DNA of 64,000 nt from Colwellia sp. (GCF_013215345.1 NZ_JABSOV010000002.1:1-64000); one strand, 5' to 3'. Shown: positions 21,237-31,263, counted from the first letter of the stretch. The notes: generated from the letters alone by a model not told the origin. A program made the numbers and translations.

Positions 21237-21489
21237 TCCATCGATAAGGTCAGTTGGCTACAGTGATATAGATAAAGGTATTTACCATAAAACCTTTGCA
21301 TAACACGACAAAATTATCTTAATAATACTACTTGTTTTTTTAACCATACCATTGGTTATTGTTGTTAAAACTACTATGGAAAGATGAAAACGACACTAGC
21401 AGTTAAAACCATAAACTGCTTATCTATTAAAAATAATCTTTGTGAGTTAATTGTTTGCTTACATAAAACAAAAAGAATAGGGATATATT

Positions 21490-22944
21490 GTGAATTTTAA
21501 TAAATCAATAATCACTTGTGCTGTTGTTATGGCACTCGGTCTAAGTCAAACGGCTTTTGCGGCTGAAGCAGCGAAAGAAGAAAAATCAGTAGCTGCTATT
21601 CAATCAGATCTGATGGTTAATGCCTTAGGTAATGTGATTATCTTGTCACAAACTTCTAGCGAAGGTTCAAATGTTGGTAATGAAACGACTATTTTTCAAG
21701 AAGGTGATGTAAACGGCACGGACTTTACTGTAATAGGTGAAGGTAATGTCGCTGAAATCATTCAAATAGGCACTGACAACCTAGTCGTTGGTACTTTTAA
21801 TGGCAATAATAATGAGCTCTACATTGCACAAGATGGTGAAATTAACGAAACTGAAAATAACGTCACAGGTGATGAAAACAGCGTTGAAGTGACTCAGCTA
21901 GGTGTGGGTTACTTAGGTTTTGGTAATCGTGCGATCAACGAAATAGTTGGTGATGGTAATGAAGTTGTTATTGACCAAGGTGAAGGCGGTCATTGGGCTA
22001 TTAACTCAGAAATAACGGGTTCTAATAATACTATTGATATTGTGCAAGATGGTGAATGGAATGAGAGCTACTTAACGAGTATTGTCGGTGATGACAATGC
22101 CATTGAAGTGACTCAAGATGGCTATTGGAGTGTTACAACTATCTCTTCGATTGAAGGTGATGCCAATGAGTTATCGATTGAACAAGAAGGCGATCGAAAT
22201 AAGATTACTATTGCTTCAATTGAGGGCGATGAAAAAGAAATTTCTATCGACCAAGAAGGTAATGACAACATCGTTGAATCTTCGATATATACAGGGATGT
22301 CTAACTCTGTAGATGTCATGCAAAACGGTGATGGCAACAGTGCCAGCTTTGATGCCATTGGTGATGATAACGACTTTAATTTCATCCAAGTAGGCGACAG
22401 CAATATTAGTTACATTGCTACTATTGGTATGAATAATGAGTACAGCTCTGTGCAAGTAGGTGACTTAAACGAAAGCCATGTGATGAACTTTAATGGTGAT
22501 GATAACGACATTGACGTGATGCAATCAGGTAGTGAAAATGTTGTTGTTGTGCAAGCTTCAGCTGAGAATAATGAGTTACTTACCAGCGAAAATGATATCG
22601 ATATATCTCAAACAGGTTTTGCTAATGACGCTGTAGTTATGTTGAGTACGATTATTGATAGTAATGCAAATACCATTGATATTGATCAAACAGGTGAGCT
22701 GAACTCATTAGATATTTTAGTTGAAGGTAGCAACCATCAAATTGGTATCGAGCAAATAGGAGATGAAAACTTAATCACTGGCGAGGGTGGTGACACCATG
22801 CTCATCGGTGGCAACAATATTACCTTTAATATCAGCCAAATAGGTAATGGCAACATTGTTGAAGGCTCCTTTATCAGTGATTCAGGTGTAGTTTCTATTA
22901 CCCAACTAGGTGATTGGAATACTGCTGTTATTGTTCAGCAATAA
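21490..22944 (+). CDS. Curlin-repeat (CsgA/CsgB-like) secreted amyloid subunit, long acidic form
   Basis: Signal peptide ...ALGLSQTAFAAEA; many units of form GDxNxIxVxQxGxxN (e.g. GDDNAIEVTQDGYWS, GSNNTIDIVQDGEWN, VVSITQLGDWNTAVIVQQ); GTG start; followed by csgEFG. Confidence 0.9.
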   Translation: MNFNKSIITCAVVMALGLSQTAFAAEAAKEEKSVAAIQSDLMVNALGNVIILSQTSSEGSNVGNETTIFQEGDVNGTDFTVIGEGNVAEIIQIGTDNLVVGTFNGNNNELYIAQDGEINETENNVTGDENSVEVTQLGVGYLGFGNRAINEIVGDGNEVVIDQGEGGHWAINSEITGSNNTIDIVQDGEWNESYLTSIVGDDNAIEVTQDGYWSVTTISSIEGDANELSIEQEGDRNKITIASIEGDEKEISIDQEGNDNIVESSIYTGMSNSVDVMQNGDGNSASFDAIGDDNDFNFIQVGDSNISYIATIGMNNEYSSVQVGDLNESHVMNFNGDDNDIDVMQSGSENVVVVQASAENNELLTSENDIDISQTGFANDAVVMLSTIIDSNANTIDIDQTGELNSLDILVEGSNHQIGIEQIGDENLITGEGGDTMLIGGNNITFNISQIGNGNIVEGSFISDSGVVSITQLGDWNTAVIVQQ

Positions 22945-22966
22945 TTGCAATTAATAGGTATTTGAA

Positions 22967-22991
22967 TAAGGGGCTTATGGCCCCTTTTTTC
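22967..22991 (+). terminator. Terminator/attenuator between curlin gene and csgE
   Basis: AAGGGGCttatGGCCCCTTTTTT hairpin with T-run. Confidence 0.75.
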
Positions 22992-23000
22992 TATCATAAT

Positions 23001-23393
23001 ATGACTAAATATATATCTTCCTTGTTGGTAGCTATTACCCTGTTATTTACTTCTTTTTGCCATGCGACTAGCGAAGTCGAAATTGGTGGTTTGCTACTTG
23101 ATAATACGAAGAGCCGTTTAGGTCATGATTTTTATCATGAGTTCAGTCAGTTATGGCGAGATATTCCTAATACGCAAGGTATCAATGTGCAAATAATTGA
23201 GCAACTTGTACCAAGGGCAGGTACTAGACTTAGCCTTAGGCTGAATGGTCGAACCATTTATGTTACCCATTTTGGCCGCCGGCAAACACCTGTTAAAGAA
23301 AAAGTAGAACAAGCGATATTTATATTGATTGATGCCATGAAAAGGTCTCAATATCAACAGGATAGTCTTGATATGGCTGGAGATGGTTGGTAG
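23001..23393 (+). CDS. csgE: Curli assembly accessory protein CsgE
   Basis: Signal peptide then SEVEIGGLLLDNTKSRLGHDFYHEFSQLW; start Met at 23001 after the hairpin (ORF track starts earlier in frame). Confidence 0.92.
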   Translation: MTKYISSLLVAITLLFTSFCHATSEVEIGGLLLDNTKSRLGHDFYHEFSQLWRDIPNTQGINVQIIEQLVPRAGTRLSLRLNGRTIYVTHFGRRQTPVKEKVEQAIFILIDAMKRSQYQQDSLDMAGDGW

Positions 23394-23422
23394 TCATTAA
23401 TAGAATCAGAAAGGTAGTAATA

Positions 23423-23839
23423 ATGAAGAAGTTAATTTTGGCGTTAGTGATTAGCATTAGCGTAAGTGGTTATACATCGGGTTCTGAATTGGTTTACAAA
23501 CCCATTAACCCAAGTTTTGGTGGCAGCCCATTAAACGGCAATTTTTTGTTAGGTAAAGCGCAAGGCCAAAATAAACATAAGGCACCGCAAAGTACGAAAA
23601 GCTTTGAGGAAAAAGTAGCCAATGCCATTGAACGTGCAACTATCAGCGATATTGTCCGAAAATATAAAGATACAGTATTAGGTGAAAGTGCGGTCATTAA
23701 TAATGCTGAAGATAGTACTTTTATTAGTGGCGATTATCAAATTGATATTTTATCGTCTAATAGTGACACTATCACTATAGAAATCACTGATTTATTGACA
23801 GATAAAGTGACCATAATTGAAATACCGAAGTTTGGGTAA
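23423..23839 (+). CDS. csgF: Curli assembly accessory protein CsgF
   Basis: Signal peptide then SELVYKPINPSFGGSPLNGNFLLGKAQGQN, the hallmark CsgF N-terminus; RBS before ATG 23423. Confidence 0.95.
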   Translation: MKKLILALVISISVSGYTSGSELVYKPINPSFGGSPLNGNFLLGKAQGQNKHKAPQSTKSFEEKVANAIERATISDIVRKYKDTVLGESAVINNAEDSTFISGDYQIDILSSNSDTITIEITDLLTDKVTIIEIPKFG

Positions 23840-23855
23840 CTCAGTGAAAAACTCA

Positions 23856-24644
23856 ATGAAAATGCCAATGAAAATAATTATGCTAGTAGGCTTACTCAGC
23901 TTATTATCGGCCTGTAGCGTACTTGAATCGACCAGTCGCCTCATTCCGCCAGACAAGTCGTTAGCGACAAAGATGATGCCATTAGAAAGCTTTAAGGAAC
24001 TTAAGGCGCTACCTAAACCTAAAGGCGCAATACCTGTTTCGGTTTATGCTTATCGAGACCAAACCGGTCAATACAAACCACAAGCCAATGTAAGCTCATT
24101 CTCTACCGCGGTAACACAAGGGGCAACATCTATTCTGATGCAAGCATTAAGCGATTCTGATTGGTTTTTACCGGTGGAACGTGAAGGTTTACAAAATGTA
24201 TTAACTGAGCGAAAAATTACCCGTGCGGCAAATAAAGCTAACAAAGCCACAGAACATATTGAATTACCGCCATTAACTTCGGCAAAAATACTCCTTGAAG
24301 GCGGTATTATCAGTTATGACTCTAATACCAGGACCGGTGGCTTTGGTGCGGAATATTTCGGCATTGGTGCTTCTGAGCTTTATCGTGAAGATCAAATAAC
24401 GGTTTATCTGCGTGCCGTTGACGTGCGCACAGGACAAGTACTGGTGTCAGTATCAACCAATAAAAAAGTATTGAGTCAAGAAATGCGTGCTGGTTTTTTC
24501 CGCTATGTTAGTTTTAAGCGCTTAGCTGAAGTTGAAGGCGGCTTTAGTGACAATGAGCCTATGCATGTTTGTGTGCAACAAGCGATTGAAAAAGCCATTA
24601 CCGAATTAGTGATTAAAGGTATAAAGAGAAACGTTTGGCGCTAA
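23856..24644 (+). CDS. csgG: Curli secretion channel lipoprotein CsgG
   Basis: Lipobox LLSACSVLES; VYAYRDQTGQYKPQANVSSFSTAVTQGATSILMQALSDSDWFLPVEREGLQNVLTERKI; exact start uncertain (23817/23844/23856). Confidence 0.95.
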   Translation: MKMPMKIIMLVGLLSLLSACSVLESTSRLIPPDKSLATKMMPLESFKELKALPKPKGAIPVSVYAYRDQTGQYKPQANVSSFSTAVTQGATSILMQALSDSDWFLPVEREGLQNVLTERKITRAANKANKATEHIELPPLTSAKILLEGGIISYDSNTRTGGFGAEYFGIGASELYREDQITVYLRAVDVRTGQVLVSVSTNKKVLSQEMRAGFFRYVSFKRLAEVEGGFSDNEPMHVCVQQAIEKAITELVIKGIKRNVWR

Positions 24645-24702
24645 TATTTAATGCGTTTGTTACAACTATCACTATAGCTTAAGTTTTTAGTTGCTTCGAT
24701 AT

Positions 24703-24735
24703 AAAAAAGCCAGTGACTGATCACTGGCTTTTTAA
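24703..24735. terminator. Terminator between convergent csgG and luxR-family gene
   Basis: AAAAAAGCCAGTGActgaTCACTGGCTTTTTAA. Confidence 0.85.
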
Positions 24736-24772
24736 TGTGTTAACCCACACTAGGATGGGGCACTTTTATATT

Positions 24773-25477
24773 TTAATTGATAGTAACGGCATAATTTAAT
24801 GTCCAACTAATCAATTCGATGCGATTTCTGGAACTGGTTTTTCGAAAAATACTGTAGAGGTGGGTTTTTACCGTATTAGGGCTGATGTGCAGCTGATCGG
24901 CAATTTCTTGATTTTTGGCTCCCGATGAAACCAAGCCAATTATGGTGTTTTCTCGTCGGGTAAGCCTAGGTAAGTGTGTGAGTCTCTTTGGGTCGAGAGC
25001 TGAGAGCAAGCTCGGTCGTCTCTCTTTTTTAAGTAGCTCATTCAATGCACTATTCATCGTTTCTCGCTTAAACCAGCGCTCATTTTTTTGTAGTTTGGTG
25101 ATACCACGTAAGATAATATCAAGACGATCATTGAGGTAAAAAATACCGGCAAGGCCTGATAATAACAACTTCTTTTCATCGAATTTATTTTTTGGCGCAT
25201 TAAAAAAAATAGTTCGTACGTTATGTATTGTTTTTTGTATGGCTAAGGGAATAACATCACCCCAAGTGCTGTGATATAAATCAATAAAAATTAAATTATA
25301 GCTTCTGCTTTGGCTGTCATCAGGTAATGATTTTTCTACTGTGGTATCAATGTTACAGGTTTGCACTAAACCAGTAAAATGATGAATTGAATGATGAAAC
25401 TCTCCTGTATTGATATTATTTTCGCTACCACTGATTAAAAAAAAGGCCTTGAGTTTAGGCGTATTAATTAAGCCCAT
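24773..25477 (-). CDS. LuxR-family (CsgD-like) transcriptional regulator
   Basis: C-terminal HTH LTRRENTIIGLVSSGAKNQEIADQLHISPNTVKTHLYSIFRKTSSRNRIELISW; located next to csgG. Confidence 0.85.
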   Translation of the reverse strand: MGLINTPKLKAFFLISGSENNINTGEFHHSIHHFTGLVQTCNIDTTVEKSLPDDSQSRSYNLIFIDLYHSTWGDVIPLAIQKTIHNVRTIFFNAPKNKFDEKKLLLSGLAGIFYLNDRLDIILRGITKLQKNERWFKRETMNSALNELLKKERRPSLLSALDPKRLTHLPRLTRRENTIIGLVSSGAKNQEIADQLHISPNTVKTHLYSIFRKTSSRNRIELISWTLNYAVTIN

Positions 25478-25770
25478 ATATGATATCTTCCTTGATGATA
25501 ATTTGTATATCTTTAAAAACTGACACTACTGTTAATTAATACCATGATACATTGATAACAAGCTATCTATATTTACATAAATGTAACATTTACGTGTACA
25601 GGTAAATACGGTAAAACCTCTAGCGGTAAATAATTGCCTGGCTAGCAACATACAGGGTTAAGATGATTTGACCTTGAGTAATGAAAGCTTCGACAGTTTC
25701 ATAAAAATAGCCAGTGCAAGCACTAAGGCTTTTAGTTAGAATATGCTTTTTATTTTCACCTGCACTGCGC

Positions 25771-26301
25771 ATGCCATATCAATATCAAGATTTAATCCGT
25801 ATTTTTAATCATACTTTCACTACCAGCATGAATACTCAGTTGGTTAAAGGGGAGGATGAGCCTTTATATGCGCCAATAAGTGACACATGCGAACATCACC
25901 GCATAATTTTTGCTCATGGTTTTTTTGCGAGTGCTTTACATGAAGTTGCACATTGGTGTTTGGCTGGAGCTTCGCGGCGTTTATTGGAAGACTTTGGTTA
26001 TTGGTATATTCCAGATGGGCGTGATCAAGCGCAGCAACTGAAATTTGAACAAGTAGAAATAAAGCCACAGGCAATTGAATGGGCGTTTTGTGTTGCTGTA
26101 GGGAAAAAATTTGATGTCTCGGTAGATAACCTATCTGGCACGGGTAATACTGACCGTGTTGCATTTAAACAGGCTGTTTATCAGCAAGTGGAAATTTACT
26201 TAAGCTCAGGCTTCCCCCGTGATGCACAAATATATATTGCAGCGCTGGCTGACTTTTATCAAACGCCATTACCATTAACCAGAGTACAGTTTACGCTGTA
26301 G
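25771..26301 (+). CDS. epmC: Elongation factor P hydroxylase EpmC (YfcM)
   Basis: YQYQDLIRIFNHTFTTSMNTQLVKGEDEPLYAP...HRIIFAHGFFASALHEVAHWCLAG; conserved neighbourhood with yfcL/mnmC/fabB. Confidence 0.93.
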   Translation: MPYQYQDLIRIFNHTFTTSMNTQLVKGEDEPLYAPISDTCEHHRIIFAHGFFASALHEVAHWCLAGASRRLLEDFGYWYIPDGRDQAQQLKFEQVEIKPQAIEWAFCVAVGKKFDVSVDNLSGTGNTDRVAFKQAVYQQVEIYLSSGFPRDAQIYIAALADFYQTPLPLTRVQFTL

Positions 26302-26319
26302 CATTAAGCAGATAAAATC

Positions 26320-27486
26320 ATGAAAAAATTTAAGCTAGGTTTAGTGATCAACCCTATTGCCGGCATAGGTGGTAGTGTTGCTCTAAAAGGCAGTGATGGC
26401 ATGGTTATGCATGCCTTAGCCTTAGGGGCAAAGCCCCTTGCCAATGCACGAACAAAATTGGCGCTGGAAATATTACTGCCTTATCAAGATGACATTGTAA
26501 TTTATACCGCTAATGACCAAATGGGTGAACAGTGTGCTCGTGAGTTAGGTTTTAGCGTTGAAGTGCTTTATCAAGCAGAACACAAACAGACGAACAGCGC
26601 AGATAGCCAGCAAGCCGCACAGGCTTTACTCAGCCAAGGGGTAGATATTATATTATTTGCGGGTGGCGATGGCACTGCCCGAGATATTGCCAATGTTGTC
26701 GCCAGTGATGATAATGATTATCAGCAAGTGCCAGTGTTAGGTATACCGGCGGGTTGTAAAATTCATTCTGGTGTTTATGCCATAACGCCTAAAGCCGCAG
26801 GTCGTATTATTGAATTGATGGTCACCAAGGAGTTAGTGACGTTAACCACTGGTGATGTCATGGATATCGATGAGAGTTTATTTAGACAAGGTATCGTTAA
26901 AGCCAAGCGTTATAGCGAGATGAAAATTCCCAGTGAATTACGCTATGTGCAAGCCGTTAAATCGGGCGGTAAAGAAAGTGATGAATTTGTGCTGCAAGAT
27001 ATTGCCGCCAATATTATCGAAGAAATGAACGATTATGATGATAGGCAGTTTATCATCGGCTCTGGCTCTACTACTGCTTTTTTAATGGCAGAATTGAATC
27101 TTGTTAATACCTTGCTCGGTGTTGATATAATCACAGAGCAGTCACTTACCGCCGCGGATGTCACTGAAGCTGAACTCTTTAGAGCGATCACTGCTTATCA
27201 AGGTATTAGCAAACTGGTTATCACCTTAATTGGTGGCCAAGGTCATGTTTTTGGTCGAGGTAATCAGCAATTAAGTCCCCGTGTCATTCGTGCTATTTTA
27301 GCGCAACCAGGGGGCCGTGAGAATATTATCATTATCGCCACTAAAGCTAAATTAGCGGCTTTGGCAAATAAGCCATTGATTAGCGATACCGGCGATAGCG
27401 AGCTAGATCAGCTGCTCGCTGGATTTATGCCAATAACGACAGGCTATAAAGACCAAGTGCTTTATCCACTTGCTAGCCCTCAGTAA
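26320..27486 (+). CDS. ATP-NAD kinase family protein
   Basis: LGLVINPIAGIGGSVALKGSDG...ILFAGGDGTARDIANVV...VLGIPAGCKIHSGVYA. Confidence 0.88.
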   Translation: MKKFKLGLVINPIAGIGGSVALKGSDGMVMHALALGAKPLANARTKLALEILLPYQDDIVIYTANDQMGEQCARELGFSVEVLYQAEHKQTNSADSQQAAQALLSQGVDIILFAGGDGTARDIANVVASDDNDYQQVPVLGIPAGCKIHSGVYAITPKAAGRIIELMVTKELVTLTTGDVMDIDESLFRQGIVKAKRYSEMKIPSELRYVQAVKSGGKESDEFVLQDIAANIIEEMNDYDDRQFIIGSGSTTAFLMAELNLVNTLLGVDIITEQSLTAADVTEAELFRAITAYQGISKLVITLIGGQGHVFGRGNQQLSPRVIRAILAQPGGRENIIIIATKAKLAALANKPLISDTGDSELDQLLAGFMPITTGYKDQVLYPLASPQ

Positions 27487-27530
27487 AAGTAACAATAATT
27501 TTATAACTTAACATATTTAAAGTGATTTAC

Positions 27531-27842
27531 ATGCCAACAAATACAAGCTCTTCAAACAATTCAAGTGAGAAATTAACGACCATTGCCGATTTTTATCAGT
27601 ATTTAGATGGTTTATTCGATCTAGATGATACTGACAGTGATACATTATTTTCGGGAGGTTACTTGCGCGGATTATTTTCTCTAGTGGCTACCGAGTTTGG
27701 CGATGAGAGCCAAGCTATTACAAGTGCCTTGGTTGCAGGAGTAAACGAAAAATTAACTCAAGCTAAAACCGAATTATCACCACAAGATCACGCTATAGTG
27801 ACTAATTTTTGGCTGAAGGTTCAACAGCGGTTTCCACTTTAG
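27531..27842 (+). CDS. YfcL family protein
   Basis: Small acidic protein FYQYLDGLFDLDDTDSDTLFSGGYLRGLFSLVATEFGDESQ; conserved position between epmC and mnmC. Confidence 0.8.
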   Translation: MPTNTSSSNNSSEKLTTIADFYQYLDGLFDLDDTDSDTLFSGGYLRGLFSLVATEFGDESQAITSALVAGVNEKLTQAKTELSPQDHAIVTNFWLKVQQRFPL

Positions 27843-27879
27843 TCCAAGCTTTACGCACTTTTATATTTATAATGAGGGG

Positions 27880-29121
27880 TTAGTGATTGATGTTACTCTT
27901 TTTTAGAGAGCTTTTTTCTAACAAGTTGCCCGATGATTTACCCGCTCTAGTGCTATAAAGTTGCACCAGCTCTTTAAAACTTACTTGGGTCAGTGTTTCG
28001 CTTTGCAGTAAGTGAATGTATTTACTAATATTTTTTTTGCTAATAAGAGCTAGTTCAAAGCTATTGTAGCGTTCATCGACAAAAATATTATGACTTATGC
28101 CTTGCTCTTCATTAGAAATAGCCATTATTGCCATAGCTCCCATCATAAAGTGGCCGCCAATACTTGCCGTCAACTTACGGTTATTTATGCTTATTATTGC
28201 TTTTGGCGTCCAATCAAAACCACCTACTATAATATCAACACCTGCTAGCTTGCCGCTGTCTTCAATAGCGTCAACAACTGCTAAGGCCATATGATCAGAG
28301 GCACACCAAATGATGTTGATATTAGGATAGCGTTTTAATAATCCTATTGTCTTTTGATAGGCGTCCTCTGCAGACCAGCCAGCATGAACAATTTGCGTTA
28401 ATTGAGCACCACTCTCCTTGATTGCCTTTTGTAATCCGCTATTTCTTAAGTTAGATTCTGAACCAAAATGACCACTGATTCCGGCGACAATAGGTTTTTT
28501 GTTAGCGCTTTTAACCATATTTATCAATGATTTTGCAAGCATGTAGCCAGCATTGCTATTATTGAAATATATTTCACCAAGCCAATTTTTATATTTACTG
28601 CCAGGAGTACCAATAAGGGTCTTTTCTTCTTTAGCTATGGTTTGCTCTAAGGTTATTACTTTCACTTGTTGCTGCTGGAGAAAATCCATAGTTAATTTTG
28701 CATGGCCAGGATAGTTTATTAAGACAATGTAATCTGGGGCTGGGTTCTGCTCAAAGTACTTTGTTAACTCTTCTAATTGGAAAAAACGCGTGCCATAACC
28801 ATGAATAATTGCTAAGTCAATATTTAGCTCAGTAGCGGCTTGTTTGGTTATCAGCTCTATTTTATGCCAAAAAGGGTCGTTTTCAATGGATGGGTTAACA
28901 AATAAAACTCGTATTTTATTGGACGTGTTTTTTTCAGTGTTACTTTCGCCAATATTACCTTCAACACTACTTTCAGCAATGTTATTTTCAGTAATGTTAC
29001 TTTCAGAAATTTCAGCTTCGCTTGCCAAAGCTGAATTACAAAATAACCCCACCATCATTACCAGTGTAAACTGTTGTAATGAATTGATAATACTGGTTAT
29101 TGTTTTGATGTTTTTGAACAT
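27880..29121 (-). CDS. Periplasmic sugar-binding/LuxP-like substrate-binding protein (orphan)
   Basis: Signal peptide; IRVLFVNPSIENDPFWHKIELITKQAATELNIDLAIIHGYGTR...NIIWCASDHMALAVVDAIEDSGK..VIVGGFDWTPKAI; no permease or ATPase adjacent. Confidence 0.82.
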   Translation of the reverse strand: MFKNIKTITSIINSLQQFTLVMMVGLFCNSALASEAEISESNITENNIAESSVEGNIGESNTEKNTSNKIRVLFVNPSIENDPFWHKIELITKQAATELNIDLAIIHGYGTRFFQLEELTKYFEQNPAPDYIVLINYPGHAKLTMDFLQQQQVKVITLEQTIAKEEKTLIGTPGSKYKNWLGEIYFNNSNAGYMLAKSLINMVKSANKKPIVAGISGHFGSESNLRNSGLQKAIKESGAQLTQIVHAGWSAEDAYQKTIGLLKRYPNINIIWCASDHMALAVVDAIEDSGKLAGVDIIVGGFDWTPKAIISINNRKLTASIGGHFMMGAMAIMAISNEEQGISHNIFVDERYNSFELALISKKNISKYIHLLQSETLTQVSFKELVQLYSTRAGKSSGNLLEKSSLKKSNINH

Positions 29122-29166
29122 AGTGAGAAAAAATTCGATGGGTATTACCTACAGCATACACGATCT

Positions 29167-31263
29167 TTACTCAGAGACTTTTCTTTTAATAATGTCTCTG
29201 ATGATAAAGCGGTTAGGGCTTAAGTTAAATATCATTTGGTTATCCATAGGGTAGGGAATGTTACATAACTCGGCTGTTAAAATATCGGCAGCTAACGGCG
29301 CTGAGCACAGGCCACGGGCACCAAGCCCAAGTAAAACATAGAGGTTATCTATACACGGCGCAGGCTGACTGTATTTCCAATTCTTATCTTTGGCTAAATG
29401 TGGATAAGCTTTTATATGTTCACTGATATTGGGCACTGCGCCAACTAGGGGCAGGTGGTCTTGCGACATACAGCGTAATCTCGCCTTACGGGCAGAAATA
29501 TCTTGTTCTTGCCAATTTATTGTCGCCGATAACTCGGGTAAACACTTGTCTAACATAGTTAAGTTATAGTTATCATCAGCCTTATTCGGGATGATATTGG
29601 TATCATTTTTCTGAAAAGTTGCACCTATACAGTGGATGCCTTTATTTTCTGGGGTTAAGTAGCCTTTATGACATATAACGGTAGCTAGCTTATTTATCTT
29701 GCTATTTGTCGTCATACTGGTGATTTGACCGCGGGTAGCTGTCAGTGGCAGGGATTTTAGTTGCTCAATTTCAATTGAGTCTGCGCCGCCGCAGATGACC
29801 AAAACCCTGGCGTTAAATTCGCCTTGTTTACTCGATAAACGCCATGAGGTACTACTTTCATTTGTGGTGCCGCTTTTATCAGCCGTACTGCTTTCTCCTA
29901 CAGTGCTAGCTGCAGTTAAGCTAGGCACTTGTTGTATCTTAGTAATATGGGTATCGGTCACTATTTTTAAGCGGTTACTTGTTTTAGCCGCGTTAAACAT
30001 TTTTTTAACTAAGTCTTGCGGTGATATCCAGCCGGCGTTAGGCATAAAAAGTCCGCCATAAGGTAATTCTATATTGGCAAGGTCACTGGCTTGTTTAGCA
30101 TTAACACCATGGATTAGTTCTTTAGGCCAAGTATTCAGCTGTTCAAATGTTAATTGTCTTTTCGCTAATGCTGATTTATAAGATACTTCTAATAAACCAC
30201 ACCATTGATGGTCGAATGAATGGCCTTGCTCAGCAATTTCTGTATAGAGCGCTTTAGCACGCCAGAAGGCCTGCTGATAAAAAGCACTGATATCATCTTT
30301 TTGTTGGTGCAATAAAGGGTATAAAGCGCCAATAGCATTACTTGAAGCACCTTGAGCAAGTGAGGTATCTTTACAATATAAGGTAACGTCTACCCCTTGT
30401 TTAGTGAGCGCATAAGCTAAGCACGCCGAAGCAATACCGCCGCCAATAATACTCACATGTTTAGGTTTTATAATCGCGGGTCTTAATTGGTAACCTTTAT
30501 GTGTTAACGGGTTACTTTGCATGATAGCAACTAGCATCGCTTGGTCTTTATCGGCGGCTAATGGCTGTTCAAAGCGAAAGCCGATATCGCCTAGCTGTCT
30601 TTTTACAAAATCTGCTGTAGTACATGTGGTGAGTGTCGCTTGCTCTTTTGACAGCCGACCAATTTGAACAAATAAATCACTGCTCCACATGTCAGGATTT
30701 TTTTGTGGAGCAAAACCATCTAAATACCAAGCATCGACTAAGCCATGTTTTGAGCACCTTAGCGAAGAGTAACCTAAGGCTGCATCATCAAATATAAGTG
30801 TTAAACGTACTTGGCCATTTAAAAATGTTGCTTGAAACTCTTGTTCAAATTGCTCTACAGCACCTTCGGGGTAACTATTGGTGAGTGCTAAAGCTAATTG
30901 CTCTAATTGCGGCAATAGAGATAAAGACTGAACTAGTTGCTTTTTTGACAGCGGATATTTCTCAACACTAATGAAATGCAAGGGAGCAAGTGGTGTCGTT
31001 GAGGCTAGTTGCGCTTTTTGGTACGCCTGTAAGGTTAATAGAAAATTTAAGCCGGTACCAAAGCCTGTTTCAGCTACGGTGAAAGTTTTTTCTGCTGCTT
31101 GTAAACGTAGTTTTATGTGACTTTTTTGTATGAAAATAAAATCACTTTGTTGGTAACCATACTCTCTATCAAAATAAACTTCATCAAAACGCTGGCAATA
31201 AGGGCTACCATCTTCTTGGTAGGATAACTTACTGCGGGCATTTGTTTTATCTAGTTTTTTCAT
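29167..31263 (-). CDS. mnmC: Bifunctional tRNA mnm5s2U methyltransferase/FAD-dependent oxidoreductase MnmC
   Basis: N-terminal methyltransferase [14 protein letters not shown]..., [17 protein letters not shown]-terminal FAD domain [21 protein letters not shown]. Confidence 0.96.
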   Translation of the reverse strand: MKKLDKTNARSKLSYQEDGSPYCQRFDEVYFDREYGYQQSDFIFIQKSHIKLRLQAAEKTFTVAETGFGTGLNFLLTLQAYQKAQLASTTPLAPLHFISVEKYPLSKKQLVQSLSLLPQLEQLALALTNSYPEGAVEQFEQEFQATFLNGQVRLTLIFDDAALGYSSLRCSKHGLVDAWYLDGFAPQKNPDMWSSDLFVQIGRLSKEQATLTTCTTADFVKRQLGDIGFRFEQPLAADKDQAMLVAIMQSNPLTHKGYQLRPAIIKPKHVSIIGGGIASACLAYALTKQGVDVTLYCKDTSLAQGASSNAIGALYPLLHQQKDDISAFYQQAFWRAKALYTEIAEQGHSFDHQWCGLLEVSYKSALAKRQLTFEQLNTWPKELIHGVNAKQASDLANIELPYGGLFMPNAGWISPQDLVKKMFNAAKTSNRLKIVTDTHITKIQQVPSLTAASTVGESSTADKSGTTNESSTSWRLSSKQGEFNARVLVICGGADSIEIEQLKSLPLTATRGQITSMTTNSKINKLATVICHKGYLTPENKGIHCIGATFQKNDTNIIPNKADDNYNLTMLDKCLPELSATINWQEQDISARKARLRCMSQDHLPLVGAVPNISEHIKAYPHLAKDKNWKYSQPAPCIDNLYVLLGLGARGLCSAPLAADILTAELCNIPYPMDNQMIFNLSPNRFIIRDIIKRKVSE

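Noticed and set aside
18198-25477. Curli region as a recently acquired genomic island
   Set aside because: No integrase, tRNA junction, direct repeats or obvious composition shift seen; horizontal transfer cannot be supported from this window alone
25531-25560. taataccatgatac sequence resembling the MITE ends
   Set aside because: No matching opposite end within a few hundred bp; insufficient evidence
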